From NCBI GenBank assembly GCA_026120185.1, contig JANUWF010002354.1:186001-250000 (forward strand): DNA of 64,000 nucleotides, given 5' to 3'. The position numbers and the translations under genes are program-made. Source of the DNA: Voacanga thouarsii (lineage: Eukaryota; Streptophyta; Magnoliopsida; Gentianales; Apocynaceae). The notes beneath the pieces were generated by a model that was not told where the DNA came from, did not search any database, and saw only the letters and a program-made list of their open reading frames with translations. Below, piece by piece: positions 1 through 12,100 of the stretch (positions are counted from its first letter, which is position 1; each line of letters begins with the position of its first letter).

Positions 1-11
1 AATAATAAGTA

Positions 12-320
12 CTCATTCCGTTTCAAAATAGTTATTCATGAAACCTTTTACATACAGATTAAGGACGTTGAAAACAATACTACAATTTAGATAAAGTTTA
101 TATTATATCCATATTAAAAATATAATAGTTATTAATTAGTTGTGAAAATTCGCATAAAGTAAAAAGAAAGAAGAGTTTTGAAAAGTTATACAGTTAACTT
201 ATAATAAATAAGGGTAAAATAGGAAGAAACTAATCATTAATTCTAAAAATATGCACATGAACAAGTGTTTTGAAATAAAATAAAAAATTTTCATAAACAA
301 ATATTTTGAAATGGAGTGAG
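12..320. mobile_element. Stowaway-like MITE, copy A
   Basis: A 309-bp element bounded by TA at 10-11 and 321-322. Its imperfect terminal inverted repeats begin CTCATTCCGTTTCAAAATA and end TATTTTGAAATGGAGTGAG, close to the Stowaway consensus CTCCCTCCGTT. It has no coding capacity. The interior is shared with the copies at 560-864 and 11016-11324, for example the ACAGATTAAGG stretch and the run of ATACTACAATTTAGATAAAG. Stowaway elements are non-autonomous Tc1/mariner derivatives that insert at TA. Confidence 0.85.
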
Positions 321-559
321 TATCTCTCTTTATATTAAGAAATACATAAATTTTAAAACTTTTATATAACTCTAAATTACTTCTCTCTCCTAAATCTTTA
401 ATTCTTACTAGGAAATGGGTTAAAATATTATTGAATATTTAATTCTTTCTCCAAGTTGCTATTGATGTTTCTTGAGAATTAACGAGATGAGTATGAAAAG
501 CAGAATTCGTAAAACGAGTTTTTGACCATATTTTAATATGTTTAAGAAATAAAATGCTA

Positions 560-864
560 CTCCCTCTATTTCAAAATACTTGTTCATGAAATCTTTTGCA
601 CACAGATTAAGAGTATTGAAAATAATACAACTATTTAGATAAAGTTTCTATTCTACTCCCATTAAAAACACTATAACTGTTGGTTAGTGAAAATTCCCAA
701 GAAGCAAGAAGAAAGAGGAGTTTTGAAAAGTTGTATAGTTGACTTAGAATAAATAGGGGTACAATAGAAAGAAACTAATCATTAGTTCTAAAATATGTAT
801 ATGAATAAATAATTTGAAACAAAATAAAAAAGTTTCATAAACAAATATTTTGAAATAGAGGGAG
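560..864. mobile_element. Stowaway-like MITE, copy B
   Basis: A 305-bp element with TA at 558-559 and 865-866. The left end reads CTCCCTCTATTTCAAAATA and the right end TATTTTGAAATAGAGGGAG, nearly perfect inverted repeats. It has the same family and orientation as the copy at 12-320, only about 240 bp away. It is non-coding. Confidence 0.9.
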
Positions 865-866
865 TA

Positions 867-3800
867 TTAAATAGGGGTAAATTTAGGATATTAAATTTTG
901 ATTTCTTAAAAGGATAGATAATTTAGGATAAAGACTAAACTAGAAAGTAAATTGATAATTTAGAACGAGGAAGTAGAAGATTTGAAATCAACTTAAATTA
1001 GTAGACATATGCCATATTTTATTGATATAGCAAAGAAGGAAGAGGATAACATACTAGTGAGGAACAAAGCTAAACAAAAGTTAATAAATTGAATATTTGT
1101 CAAATTTGTTTGCTGCAAGATATATTGTCTACTACAAAAGCAGTCTTGGGGGGGGGGGGGAATTAGGTTTAGGAAAATTAAGTGGTTTGGACTAGAAAAT
1201 TCTTAACTTTTAATTAACATTTAACTAGTTATGGATCTTGTACTACACTCAATAAAGCTAAATCAGTAGGTATATATCCTACTGTTATTAATATAATATA
1301 GAAGAAATTAGAAATCGAAACGGGTTCTTTTCTGGAATATATCCACTCAGGAAAATTCAATAGTAGGTTAATAAAATCATAGACTGATCCTTCTAAAAAC
1401 CCTAATCAATATGATGAAAAATAGATCATATTAGAACCCTTCTTGTAATTAGGTAACATGATGATGTGGTGTCTCTCTTCACAGCTGACTTTCATAAGGA
1501 GACGAAGAAGGCCAACCAATATGACCTGCAACACTTTGCATTCCTCAAACTAGTCCACGAGTTTCTTGACAAAAAGAAAAAGAAACAGAACTTTATCCAT
1601 AATTCATCTGTGTTCTTGTTCGAAACAAAGATAGCACCAAGAAATCTTGCAATGAGAAACATATCACAACCTTAACATAGAGTTTTTGTGTGTATATATG
1701 GGCCATATGGTTGTGTAAGAAAGAGATAGAATCCAAAGAAAGCATGTAATGATAATTCGCAATAGAGAAGTATCTGCAGAAGAGAGTCTTCGCTGGTGGT
1801 GAGGGGCCCCTGTTACTAACTGAAGAAACAAAAATCCAGCCATTATTGCCTCTGTCTACTTCTCAGATTACAAAAATGGGAGCAGTGCCTCTGCATAGCA
1901 GTTTCCAGCCCCCCTCACCCCATCCCGGCAACTCCCCTTGTTCTTACAATACCAACACAAACACCTCCCATCACCACCAGAAACAGGTACTCCTCCCTGC
2001 AAATTAAAGCTGCGAAACCACCCCGTCATTCATACGTTTGCATTAATTTTATCTTTGTCCTTATTATGCATGTATTCATATACTGTGCATGTACGTTTCT
2101 TTTTTTTTTTCTTTTTTTTTTGGGGTACAACTAATCATATTATTAAGAATTCATTTTTAAAAAGGTAACTGATTAAAGAATTAGGTGAATCCATGTATTT
2201 TTCAAAATGATGTTGATGATATATATAGTTTCCTTAAACTAGTTAGGTATAATGAACGTACGACTTTTTGGGTTATATTTATAAACACTTTGTCTTTTAG
2301 ATATATCATTGATATTTTATTTAAGTATTATTTCCGTGCATAATATGATTTTTGCAATCTCATTTCAAGAGCCACAACTGAGGTCATAAGTTATTTTTGC
2401 CACCAGTGCTTTAAATCATCTTTTTTTTTTTTTTTCTTTTTCCTTTTTCGTGCCGTCCATGGTCTCTTCATGCTAATCCAGCAAATCCTAATACAACTTC
2501 CCAGAACCCTTTTGCTTCATGGAAAGGAATTTGTCTGGATTAAGTGGTATACCCAAACTTTACAACAGTTGCTCATATTCTTCTGACCCTTAGTGGTATA
2601 TATAATTAATTAGGTACTCTCTTAGCTAATTTTAATTCCTTAATCTCAAGTACTCCCAAATGCGTGACTTTTTTAACAACAAAATCATTATCCATATGTT
2701 AATTATAATATCTCATTGTACTTGAAGACAACAAAGCAAGCATCGCATACTATATTATGGACAGGTTTAGGTAAGACATAAAGCAGAAGGATGCCTGCGT
2801 TTGCCTTTAAAATATATATATATATATATATATATAAGCATTCATCTTAGGATAGAGTAACTATTTGGTTTGTTTAAGATTAGAGAAAATTCACTATTAT
2901 ACACGTGGTACTATACCTAGGAACATTAGGTATATGCAACAATATTCTTAATTATATTATTTTTGTTTTTTTTGGATGGATTTTATTCTTTATATTCAGC
3001 TGGTATCACTTTATATGAACGTAATCAACACCATTTTCTGCCCTGCAAGTGTTGTGGGAGTCTTCTGTAGTGAACAGAAATGCTCTGTTCACCGCAATAT
3101 GGCAAATCCTAAGCACTAAAGGTTCTGAAAATGTCGCCATCTTTGAACTTTGAATTAGGTTTGTGACAAAGACAAATTGCCCAATCACAGACTAGTTTGT
3201 TCTAAAGAAACCATCAAAATCATCTTTTAGTTAAAGGGAACTTATTCAAGATGCACATAAGCTATTGGCCCAGATGTTCTCAGGAAGACGAAAGAGAAAA
3301 GCATGGGGAATGAGAATGTTGAAATTGGAAAGTGCAAAGAAAATGACCTCCTCTTGCCAATCAATTAGCGATGCAAGATGTGATCACAATAATTTCAACA
3401 AAGATATATATTTACCGATGTAAAAACAAAGAATTCATAAATAAAGTTTAAATTCAAAAAGTACAATATATCGCAACGTTGGATGATTTGAAGGTAAAAA
3501 AATGATGAATTACTAGTACTAATAATTCTTATTGTGAGAGGGACCCCATTGGAAGCTCAAACTTTTATTGGTGCATGCATGTCTGGTAGGGTAATGTAGT
3601 GTGGATGATACTAATGGACATGCAAATGGAGATAGTAAGTCTTTTGTGTTTGTAAACTTATCAGTTCTGTTACTAGTACTACAATAGCTAGCTAGGGCAA
3701 TCACTACTACTACTACTACGTGCTTGGAAGTGTTCGAAAACTCGAAGCAGTGCTTTCATCGTCCCGCATTGATACTGGTGTCCCCCATTTTGGATAGATG

Positions 3801-6800
3801 AGGTACTTCTTCATCCTCAACCTAAACGACAATTTCCATCCTTCCAAATCACTGTGATATCTACAGAGACCACCAGCGTACCCTTTTCAATGAAAACTCT
3901 CCATTCAATACGTAATTTATTTCATTTTGGACTAATTTTTTCAAGTATCTTATAAGAATAGAGACTAAACGATAAACAATCAAGTAAAATTCTATGGTTC
4001 CACCTTCTTTTTGGAAGGTTGCATAATCCAGGTAGGTTTGATTTCTGTTCTTGAGGGCTGCATGCCGTCTTCATTTTCTTAATTAATTTGCTCAAGTTCA
4101 CTTCCACGGTGGGTAAAATATTAATTCATATGTAGGCTATATATATGCACGAATTCGTAGACTTACTTCTCATAAAGGCAAGAATTATTTCTTTTCTTTA
4201 TGTATCTGATACTGATAGGAACAAGTAATTAATAGTACTCAGCTAAGTTATTATTTTATGATTTTATCTATTTATAAAATAAATAAATTACGAAATTATT
4301 ATTACAACATATTATGTGATCCTATATTGTGACTTTTAAGATATAAATCGAACTCATGTAATAATATGTTTCTTTTGTTGGCAATGAGGAAGGAAAAAAA
4401 AAAAACCAAAATTGAAAGCGAAAATGATAGGAGGGGAATCTGGTGTTGCACTAGCTAGGGTTCTTGTCATGGATGTATCTATTAGACAACAGCAGTGCCG
4501 CGCAAATCATTGTTATTGGAATCGAATAATTGAGGCCATGTGTCGCCAAAAACCAAGTTCTATTCTTCTTCCACTAGTGCCGGCCGGTCTATTTTGTGAC
4601 ACCGCATATCTTATATCAAAAATACTGTATGTGTATGCATCCTTTCCTTAACTTGCTATTCACCAAATAGAATCCTTCTCCTATGCATATAGAAAAAACA
4701 AAATGTTATTATTAAGATTAATCAAACTAAACAGCTATCCCTTGTTGGTGGAAGTGGTAGGGTTATGCACTCCTGAGATTCACAAAAAGCAAGTTCTCAT
4801 AGGATTTTTTTTTTTTTTTTATGGAATAACAACGTTTTTTCCCCTTAATGATTGTAATTGGTGAATAAGATTCTTGATGAGATTTTTATTTTTAATTAAT
4901 TTCTAGTTCGGAGTTGACTATATAATCAAAGTAGAGTTAATATACACTTGTACTAGAAGATCTTTGGGTCATAAGTTTGTGTTATTTTTGTCACACCTAA
5001 AACTGCAGTGAGTGTTGATTCTAATTTCCATATTCATGTCTCGCCAAAAGGGGAGCCTCTTGATGAGAAACCCCAGTGCCTATGGGGAGACATGATAGTG
5101 TGCGTGCTGCCTAAAAGAGACAAAAAAATTGAAAAAGTTTTGCGGAAAAGTAAAGCACTGCGTGGATTGGGAGGCTGAGCCACTACTGCTGGAAATGGTC
5201 ACAATAAACTGCTGTTCAGACCTTCTCCTATGGTGAAAAAAAACGTATCTCAAAACCACCCCATGTGTGATTCTCCCATTGCTGAAAAGTATACTTTTTG
5301 TTTAAGCCCCCCAACCGCCCCCCCAAAAAAAAAAAGAAAAGAAAAGAAAATCCCCAGGCCCCCTCCTATCTACAACCAAAACCACCCTTCCGCAGCAGCA
5401 GCAGGTGGGGAGGTGGTGGGGGGTTGTCTAGGCCCACCACCTACATAGAAATATATACACCTATATTCAAGTGGCATAAAAAAAATTATTGACCCAACTT
5501 CTAATGGGATACTTGTTTGCCTAGCAGTAGAAGATGCCGTGTTGGAAGTACTAGTATATAATAGTAGGCACAGGAGATTCATGCATCCCCAATTCTCTTG
5601 AGGCAGGTTTCATGCATTGATCCCTAACATTTTAAGTTTTTCCATTAAAATGCAGCACTACCATTCCAAATAGCCAAGCACTTTTTCCTAGTAGAATTTT
5701 ACTTTTCAAACCAATAACAAAGGCGAAAGAAGGGCCATGGGAATGGGATGACGATTTGAAAGGACAACAACAAGAGAGAGGGACGTACGGTCATGTCATT
5801 CATTTCTTCTTGATCTTCTCTAGCTCATAAATTGGCAAAAGAGTTTGTGAAACTGATACGGCTTTTACCATAGCACCAAAGCTAGCATGCGTCTTGACCT
5901 AGAGGATCGTAGTGATCAAGATCGGATCCCGTTCAAAATTGGAGTACTTTTGTCATTCAAAGATGCCAATCGTGTGGCATTAGCCAGGCCATAGTCGGGA
6001 CACGGACTATATGTAGTGCCGTATGGTGTTTTTTAAGAAAAGTGTCCTCTAATTTTACCCCATTGTGCGTTGTGGACCATGGTTTTAGAGGTACACTGCA
6101 ATAAGGGACAATTCCCCCATGACTTGTTCTAGTGTAGCCGAATTGGACTAGGGCACCACTTAGGGGAACAATGGTTGTCATTTGTAGGCCTTCTGGGGTT
6201 GGCCACTGCTATGACTATCTTCAACATAGATGTTGAGAGGACGAGGACAAACTTACGGAAAATTCTTATCCCTTTAGATAGCCTAACGTTGTTTATTGGC
6301 TTTTTTTTTTGTCCATTGTCTAAGAATTTCCTTTTTCTTAGTTTCTCTCTTTTGTATACAAATTAGTATGCGTTTAATTTTTTTTTCTAGATAAAATACT
6401 AATCTTATATATCTATAAAAAAAAATGAAAAGGCGTATAAAGTTCTCTCCTCTTATCACAAAAAAACAGCAGTGGGGAAGTAAGAAAGGATGAATATCAG
6501 TAAAGAAATTACAAGACAGCCCACGGAATCACAAGCTGTTCTGCCCTCTTAAAAACTGATAGTTTTGGCATCAAATTACAATGTCCCTCTCAACTTTATC
6601 CCCCCTATTTCGGCGATGCAAACACTTGGGAAGCCTTGTCAAAACTAAAAACCGACCCATAATATATTTGCAACGAGCTATAATACTAGCAAAAGAAACC
6701 GTCTTGGCCCACATTGTGTGTTCGCACTCATCCTACATACTATATTATTTTTTCAGTCCCAGTGTGAACTGACAGAAACTCCGATAGGATTAGCCCACGA

Positions 6801-8120
6801 TTTTGCCACTAACTCTATTCTTCTCTTTTGATTTAGTCTAATTCACATTTGCCGGATTTCTTTAGCACAACGCGTGGAGGGTTAACACGAAATGGGATGC
6901 AGAAGTCCAATTGAAGTATGCATGCTTAGTCACACGCACGTAGCATCTTTTAAGCTTCCTTTTGCGTCCGAAAGGAGGAGGAAGCAACTGAAAGATTGCA
7001 CGCCCGGAGATGAGTGGTTTTTGACTTTTAATGTGGTACTATACTATATTGTTTGACCCTTTTTTGGCCATTGTAATGGGATTTGACTATCTAAATATTT
7101 GTCGGCTTTCAACTAAGCTGAAGAATTATCTAATTGGAAAACTAACAAATCATTCTCTTCTTCTTTTGGTGTTTGTGGGGTCTGCAAAAGGTCAACGTCC
7201 AAACACCGAAACTGCGTTCTGATAGGCAGCCCCCGGATGATGAGGATAAGTTGATGACCACTCAGGACATGAGTGTCAAAAAATGGTTCAGACGTTCACG
7301 AGATAAAGCCAACACTACGTAGCAGACAATTTTTGACAACTGAGAGATTTGGTCGTGTAGCAACATCAAATCTTTTGACACTCCAAAATATCATAACCAT
7401 CAAACAAAAATTGATAGATTTAGAGGGCTTAAGGCTATAAGCAATCTTATCCACGTCGATGTACTGCCTAGACCGATGTTGAGCCCTGATTTCTTTTCCT
7501 TGCGGGAGACTGAAAGCTGGAGAATGTGGTAATAAGCAAAAGAACACTAATAGTCGTAGCTTCCATAGATATCTTGAAGAGGATGTCGTAAACAAATGGC
7601 TGAGTTGAATGCCAAAGCTACCCTTATTTTGGTAAGTTCGCTTTGAAAAAGATCAGCATTTATCATGGCGCACGCCACTCTAGAATTCATCTTCTTATCA
7701 CAACGTTGGTTAATCCAAAATGTGAAATATACTCATTCCCAGAGATAAACCATTGTCTCCCACTTACAGCAAGGAAAAGATCATGGCATTCTATACCAAT
7801 GCAGTGCTATAATAGTGCAAGCCCCAAATTTGGTGGGTCTCAAAAGTTATCGTATTTTGATGCATGGAATATTTTATTGCTGTCATGGAGGCGGCAAGCT
7901 ACGATGCTTATCAGAAAGCCAGAGTATTCAATGGTGACCAAGTGAAATGAACACATCAAAACTGTTAGGTAGCAGAAAGAGACGTCTGGAGTCGCCATTT
8001 ACAATCAAGCAAGTACTCACATGAAAAGATGTACAACGATACAAACTTGCCACTGTTCTAAAGCAGAAAAAGCTTCTGCAAGGGCAAGAGCTCTGTCTTT
8101 CGTCCCTGGACTTGGGCATT
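867..8120. other. Intergenic stretch without a recognisable gene
   Basis: I see no supported gene here. Open frames are short, lack family motifs and often sit in low-complexity DNA. Simple repeats include a G run at 1148-1160, long T runs near 2100-2120 and 2421-2435, and an AT dinucleotide tract near 2811-2836. Two open frames of about 100 codons face opposite ways at 7296-7595 (minus) and 7643-7945 (plus). Neither matches a family I know, and I do not call them. Relics of degenerate transposons or an unrecognised non-coding RNA cannot be excluded. Confidence 0.5.
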
Positions 8121-8144
8121 CCTAATAAACGAGAAGAGGGGGCC

Positions 8145-8161
8145 GGGGGGGGGGGGGGGGG
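8145..8161 (+). repeat. G17 homopolymer
   Basis: An uninterrupted run of G just downstream of the DBR1 stop codon, on the strand opposite DBR1, so it is a C run in the gene's sense. It may lie in the 3' untranslated region. Its length may be unreliable because homopolymers are error-prone. Confidence 0.8.
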
Positions 8162-8382
8162 CGTAATGGGTGGGATAAAATTTTAACCAGCCGAAATAGA
8201 ACCAGATCTAGTCTATATAAGGTAACAAAGATGGTCGAATAATGTGATGTGGGAAATGCTGAATAATTCAATAATCATAGCCACATCCTCTCTCGCGAGC
8301 ATATATTGTGAACCACATCATTTTACCGCTTGATATTCACCACCACAAACCGTGCACAGGAATCCATGATGGTAAATCTCAC

Positions 8383-9115
8383 TCAGGCATCATCTTCATC
8401 TTTGAGTTCTTCCTCATCATCCACGTCATCAATGGGAATGTCTTCATTATCATAGGGGAAGGACCCTGCAATTGCATTTAAATTCATTAAGGATGAATGC
8501 AACACCACAAAAAGTCGGGAGTGTGGTCATATTCATGAAGTAGAGCACATGCCTACTGAATCATTGCAGGACAGGTGTTATTCTTCTTTCTTCACTGCAG
8601 GAACTAGTATATGTTGCAGACATTATATATTGCCAATTCACAAAATGATTCAAAATGTAACTTCTAGTTGACCGTCCCTAGGATTACTGATCCTCTTTCT
8701 TGTATTGCTTATTTTCATTAAATAAATTTCTTCTTTCAACTAGAAGGAAATTATGAGGCTAATGTAACTAAAAAACCCAAAGTGAGCATGTGAGTTTGCA
8801 ATGCTCTAGACAAGTCCATGGACATCTAGTATGCTTGCAAATCATGCATTTGTACGGAACATATGCCAGGGATGAAGTAATCCATAAACAGTATGCAGAA
8901 CAGCCGTAGGAGAACGTAGAAGATACAGCGTTGGATCCTTGTCAACCCAGTGAATATAACTCCAAATGAAACAAGATCTTGCTGGACTCAACTGAGAAAG
9001 ATATCATATCTTGAGGTATTTGCCAAGTTGATAGTTATGCCAACCTCAAAGTTTGATCTAAATCAATTGGAAGACATTCATACTGATACAGGACATTCTA
9101 CTGGTTTATGAATAC

Positions 9116-9153
<38 letters not shown>

Positions 9154-12100
9154 GACCTTCACTTGCTCTTTTTCAGATTAAAAAATGGGTAAGTTCAAAA
9201 AATTTATAAATTTTCCATCAGCTTGGGCAATTCTTCAAAACAGAAGTCTGTTACCAGAACACAGAGCTTGATCCAACAGTAGGATTTTCACCTTGTTCAT
9301 TAACCTTGTGAAGCCATAAGCCAACTGTTTTTATTGCCGCTGATGTTAGTTTAGAAACGTTTCCAATGCATCCACAGTAACTGTATCTTGTCCTCCATTT
9401 TCCTTCTCAATTTCTTAATCATTCATATGTTTGAGGACTAATATAGAGTTTAACATGAGATGGTTGGTAGCATATCTCACAGCTACAACACCACAATTCA
9501 GTGGTAGAAATGAAAAATACTTAAGGGAGTACACCAGTCATGCAGGATGATGACAATGAAAATCATGGCAAATAATAATATTCCATTTACCTCTAGAAAT
9601 AAATGATGCTGGACTTCCTGTTGGCTCATTTGGTCTGGATGTGTTATCGAGAAGATATTCAAGTCCTAGCAAGTCTATAAGTTGCAGAGTTTGAGGATTT
9701 CGAAGATGTCCTACAAAAGAAGAAACTGGTTGCGTTGAGGTGCAGAAATTAGGATGCAGTATGAAACAAAGGCCTATAACATTAACTTCCATGATATGAG
9801 AAACTAAACTACAAACATCATACAGTCTTGCAAAGATAATCACCAGAGATAGAACAATTAGCAGCAGAGCGAGAAGGATCATAGCTCGGAACTGTGCGCA
9901 CAAATTCCAAAGGAGTGGGCCCTCTTAATTGCAGTTTATCTCTAACAAATTGACGGCATTCTTCTATGTCCACTGCTATATCACTGCACATAGAATAACT
10001 GCAGTTACAAACAGATTCTAATAAGAAAGTTTCAACTGAAGCATAGACAAAAATCACAGATACCTGTAATTCACCGGCCTTCTAGATAGGGGAAGTACAG
10101 AGTTAAATTTCTTAGTGATTGCCAACCATTCTTCATCATACTGAAGCGCAAAAGGTCCTGGATCTGAATTAATTTCAACAATCTATAAAGCTTTGCATCA
10201 GCTTTAAGCAATGACCAAAAGGGCGTCCCTGATGAACAACCAATTAGGCCTAGTAAATACCTGCAAAAACCTTCGCCCTGGAAGGCACTTATCAAGGGCA
10301 AGAAATTTTGTGATAGGCCCATCCAACCCATGTTGAACTAGAGCAGCAAATTTGCAGTGCAAGTGTGCAGAAAACCAGTAAGCAGGTTTTAATTTGTCCA
10401 ATAATTCTGCAGCAGGTTTACTCCCCAAAGTGCCTTCCTTAATCTGAAGGAGTGCATAATTACCAGTGATGATTGATAAAAAGTTAGAGCACTCATAGAG
10501 CAGTGGAAAAGCTTAAAAAGCACAAGTTGAACGCAATGTTAATACAAGAAAACCAAAATGTAGCTAGGCATAAAAGGTGCAACGGCAAATAGGGATTCCA
10601 CCTCAATAGCATTTACAATGAAGTGCCTGGCACTTGCGTTGAAAAGAGCTTCACACCAATAGGAAATGAATAAAACTAGATAACACCTTACTACATCAGC
10701 ATATTTTATTCATACCACTAATATTTCATATATAGTCTTCAAAAATCAATTGTCTAGCCAGAAGATAGATGGTAAATCATGACAATTTATGTGACAACCT
10801 AATCACATAGATCATACAATCCTCTCATCATAATTTGCAAAAAAAATCAGTTTATCGTGCACATATAACCAAATTTACAAAGATAAAAAAGGAAGAAGAG
10901 GGGCGCCGGGGGCGGGGGGGGCGGCTGCAGTCATTCTTTCCAGATTTATTTCTTTTTTTTTAATTTAAAAAAATATAGAACAGTTATTCTTACCGGATTA
11001 GCAAGTAAAAATATACTCCCCCCGTTTTAAAATACTTGTTTATGAAACCCTTTGCACACAGATTAATGATATTAAAAATAATACTACAATTTAAATAAAG
11101 TTCTTATTTTACCCATATTAAAAACATGATAACTATTAGTTAGTGAAAATTTCTAAGAAGTAAGAAGAAAAAAGAGTTTTAGAAAGTTGTGTAGTTGACT
11201 TAGAATAAATGGGGATCAAATGGGAAGAAACTAATCGTTAATTCTAGATATATGTACATGAACAAGTATTTTGAAACAAAACAAAAAAAAAAATTCATGA
11301 ACAAGTGTTTTGAAACGAAAGGAGTATAAGATATTCCACAACAACAACAAAGCCTTAATCCCAAGTAACTTGGGGTCGACTACATGAACCAACGTCAGGC
11401 AACGTGTGGTCATCCACATGAATCCTCTCTCGCCACTTTCTTCCATCGAACGTCATACTGTCATCCAAATCTAACAAAGACATATCTCTCTTAATTACCT
11501 CTATCTATGTCGTTTTAAGCCTACCTATACCTTTCCCTCTGTCTAACCTATCCTGCCTCACTCTCTCCATCGCCCTAACAGGAGCATTCCTCGGTCTTCT
11601 CTGAACGTGTCCAAACCAACGCAGACGACTTTCTCTCATCTTTTCCTCAATAGATGCCACACCCACATTTTCCCTAATGATCTCATTTTTAACTCTATCC
11701 TTCCTAATATATCCACACATTCACCGTAACATACGCATCTCAGCTACTTTCATTTTTTGAATATGACACCTTTTAACCGCCTAACATTCCGTACCATATA
11801 ACAAAGCAGGTCGTACGACTGCCTTGTAAAACTTTCCCTTTAAATTCAATGGTGCATTACGATCACAAAGAATATCAGTCGCACTCCTCCATTTCAACCA
11901 ACCCGCCTTAACTCGATGTGCAACGTCGCTATCGAGCTCTCCGTCTTTCTGAATAATAGATCCTAGATAGCGAAAACAATCAGCTAACGGTATATCTCTA
12001 CCTTCCAAAGTTACACTATGGGCTATGTTTCTGCTACCACTAAACTCGCATCCCTTATACTCTATTTTACTCCTACTAATTCTGAAACCCTTGGATTCCA

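Noticed and set aside
9538..9903. 121-codon minus-strand frame in the DBR1 region
   Set aside because: It reads through introns; only 9710-9591 is in the true DBR1 frame, and the rest belongs to a different frame of the neighbouring exon.
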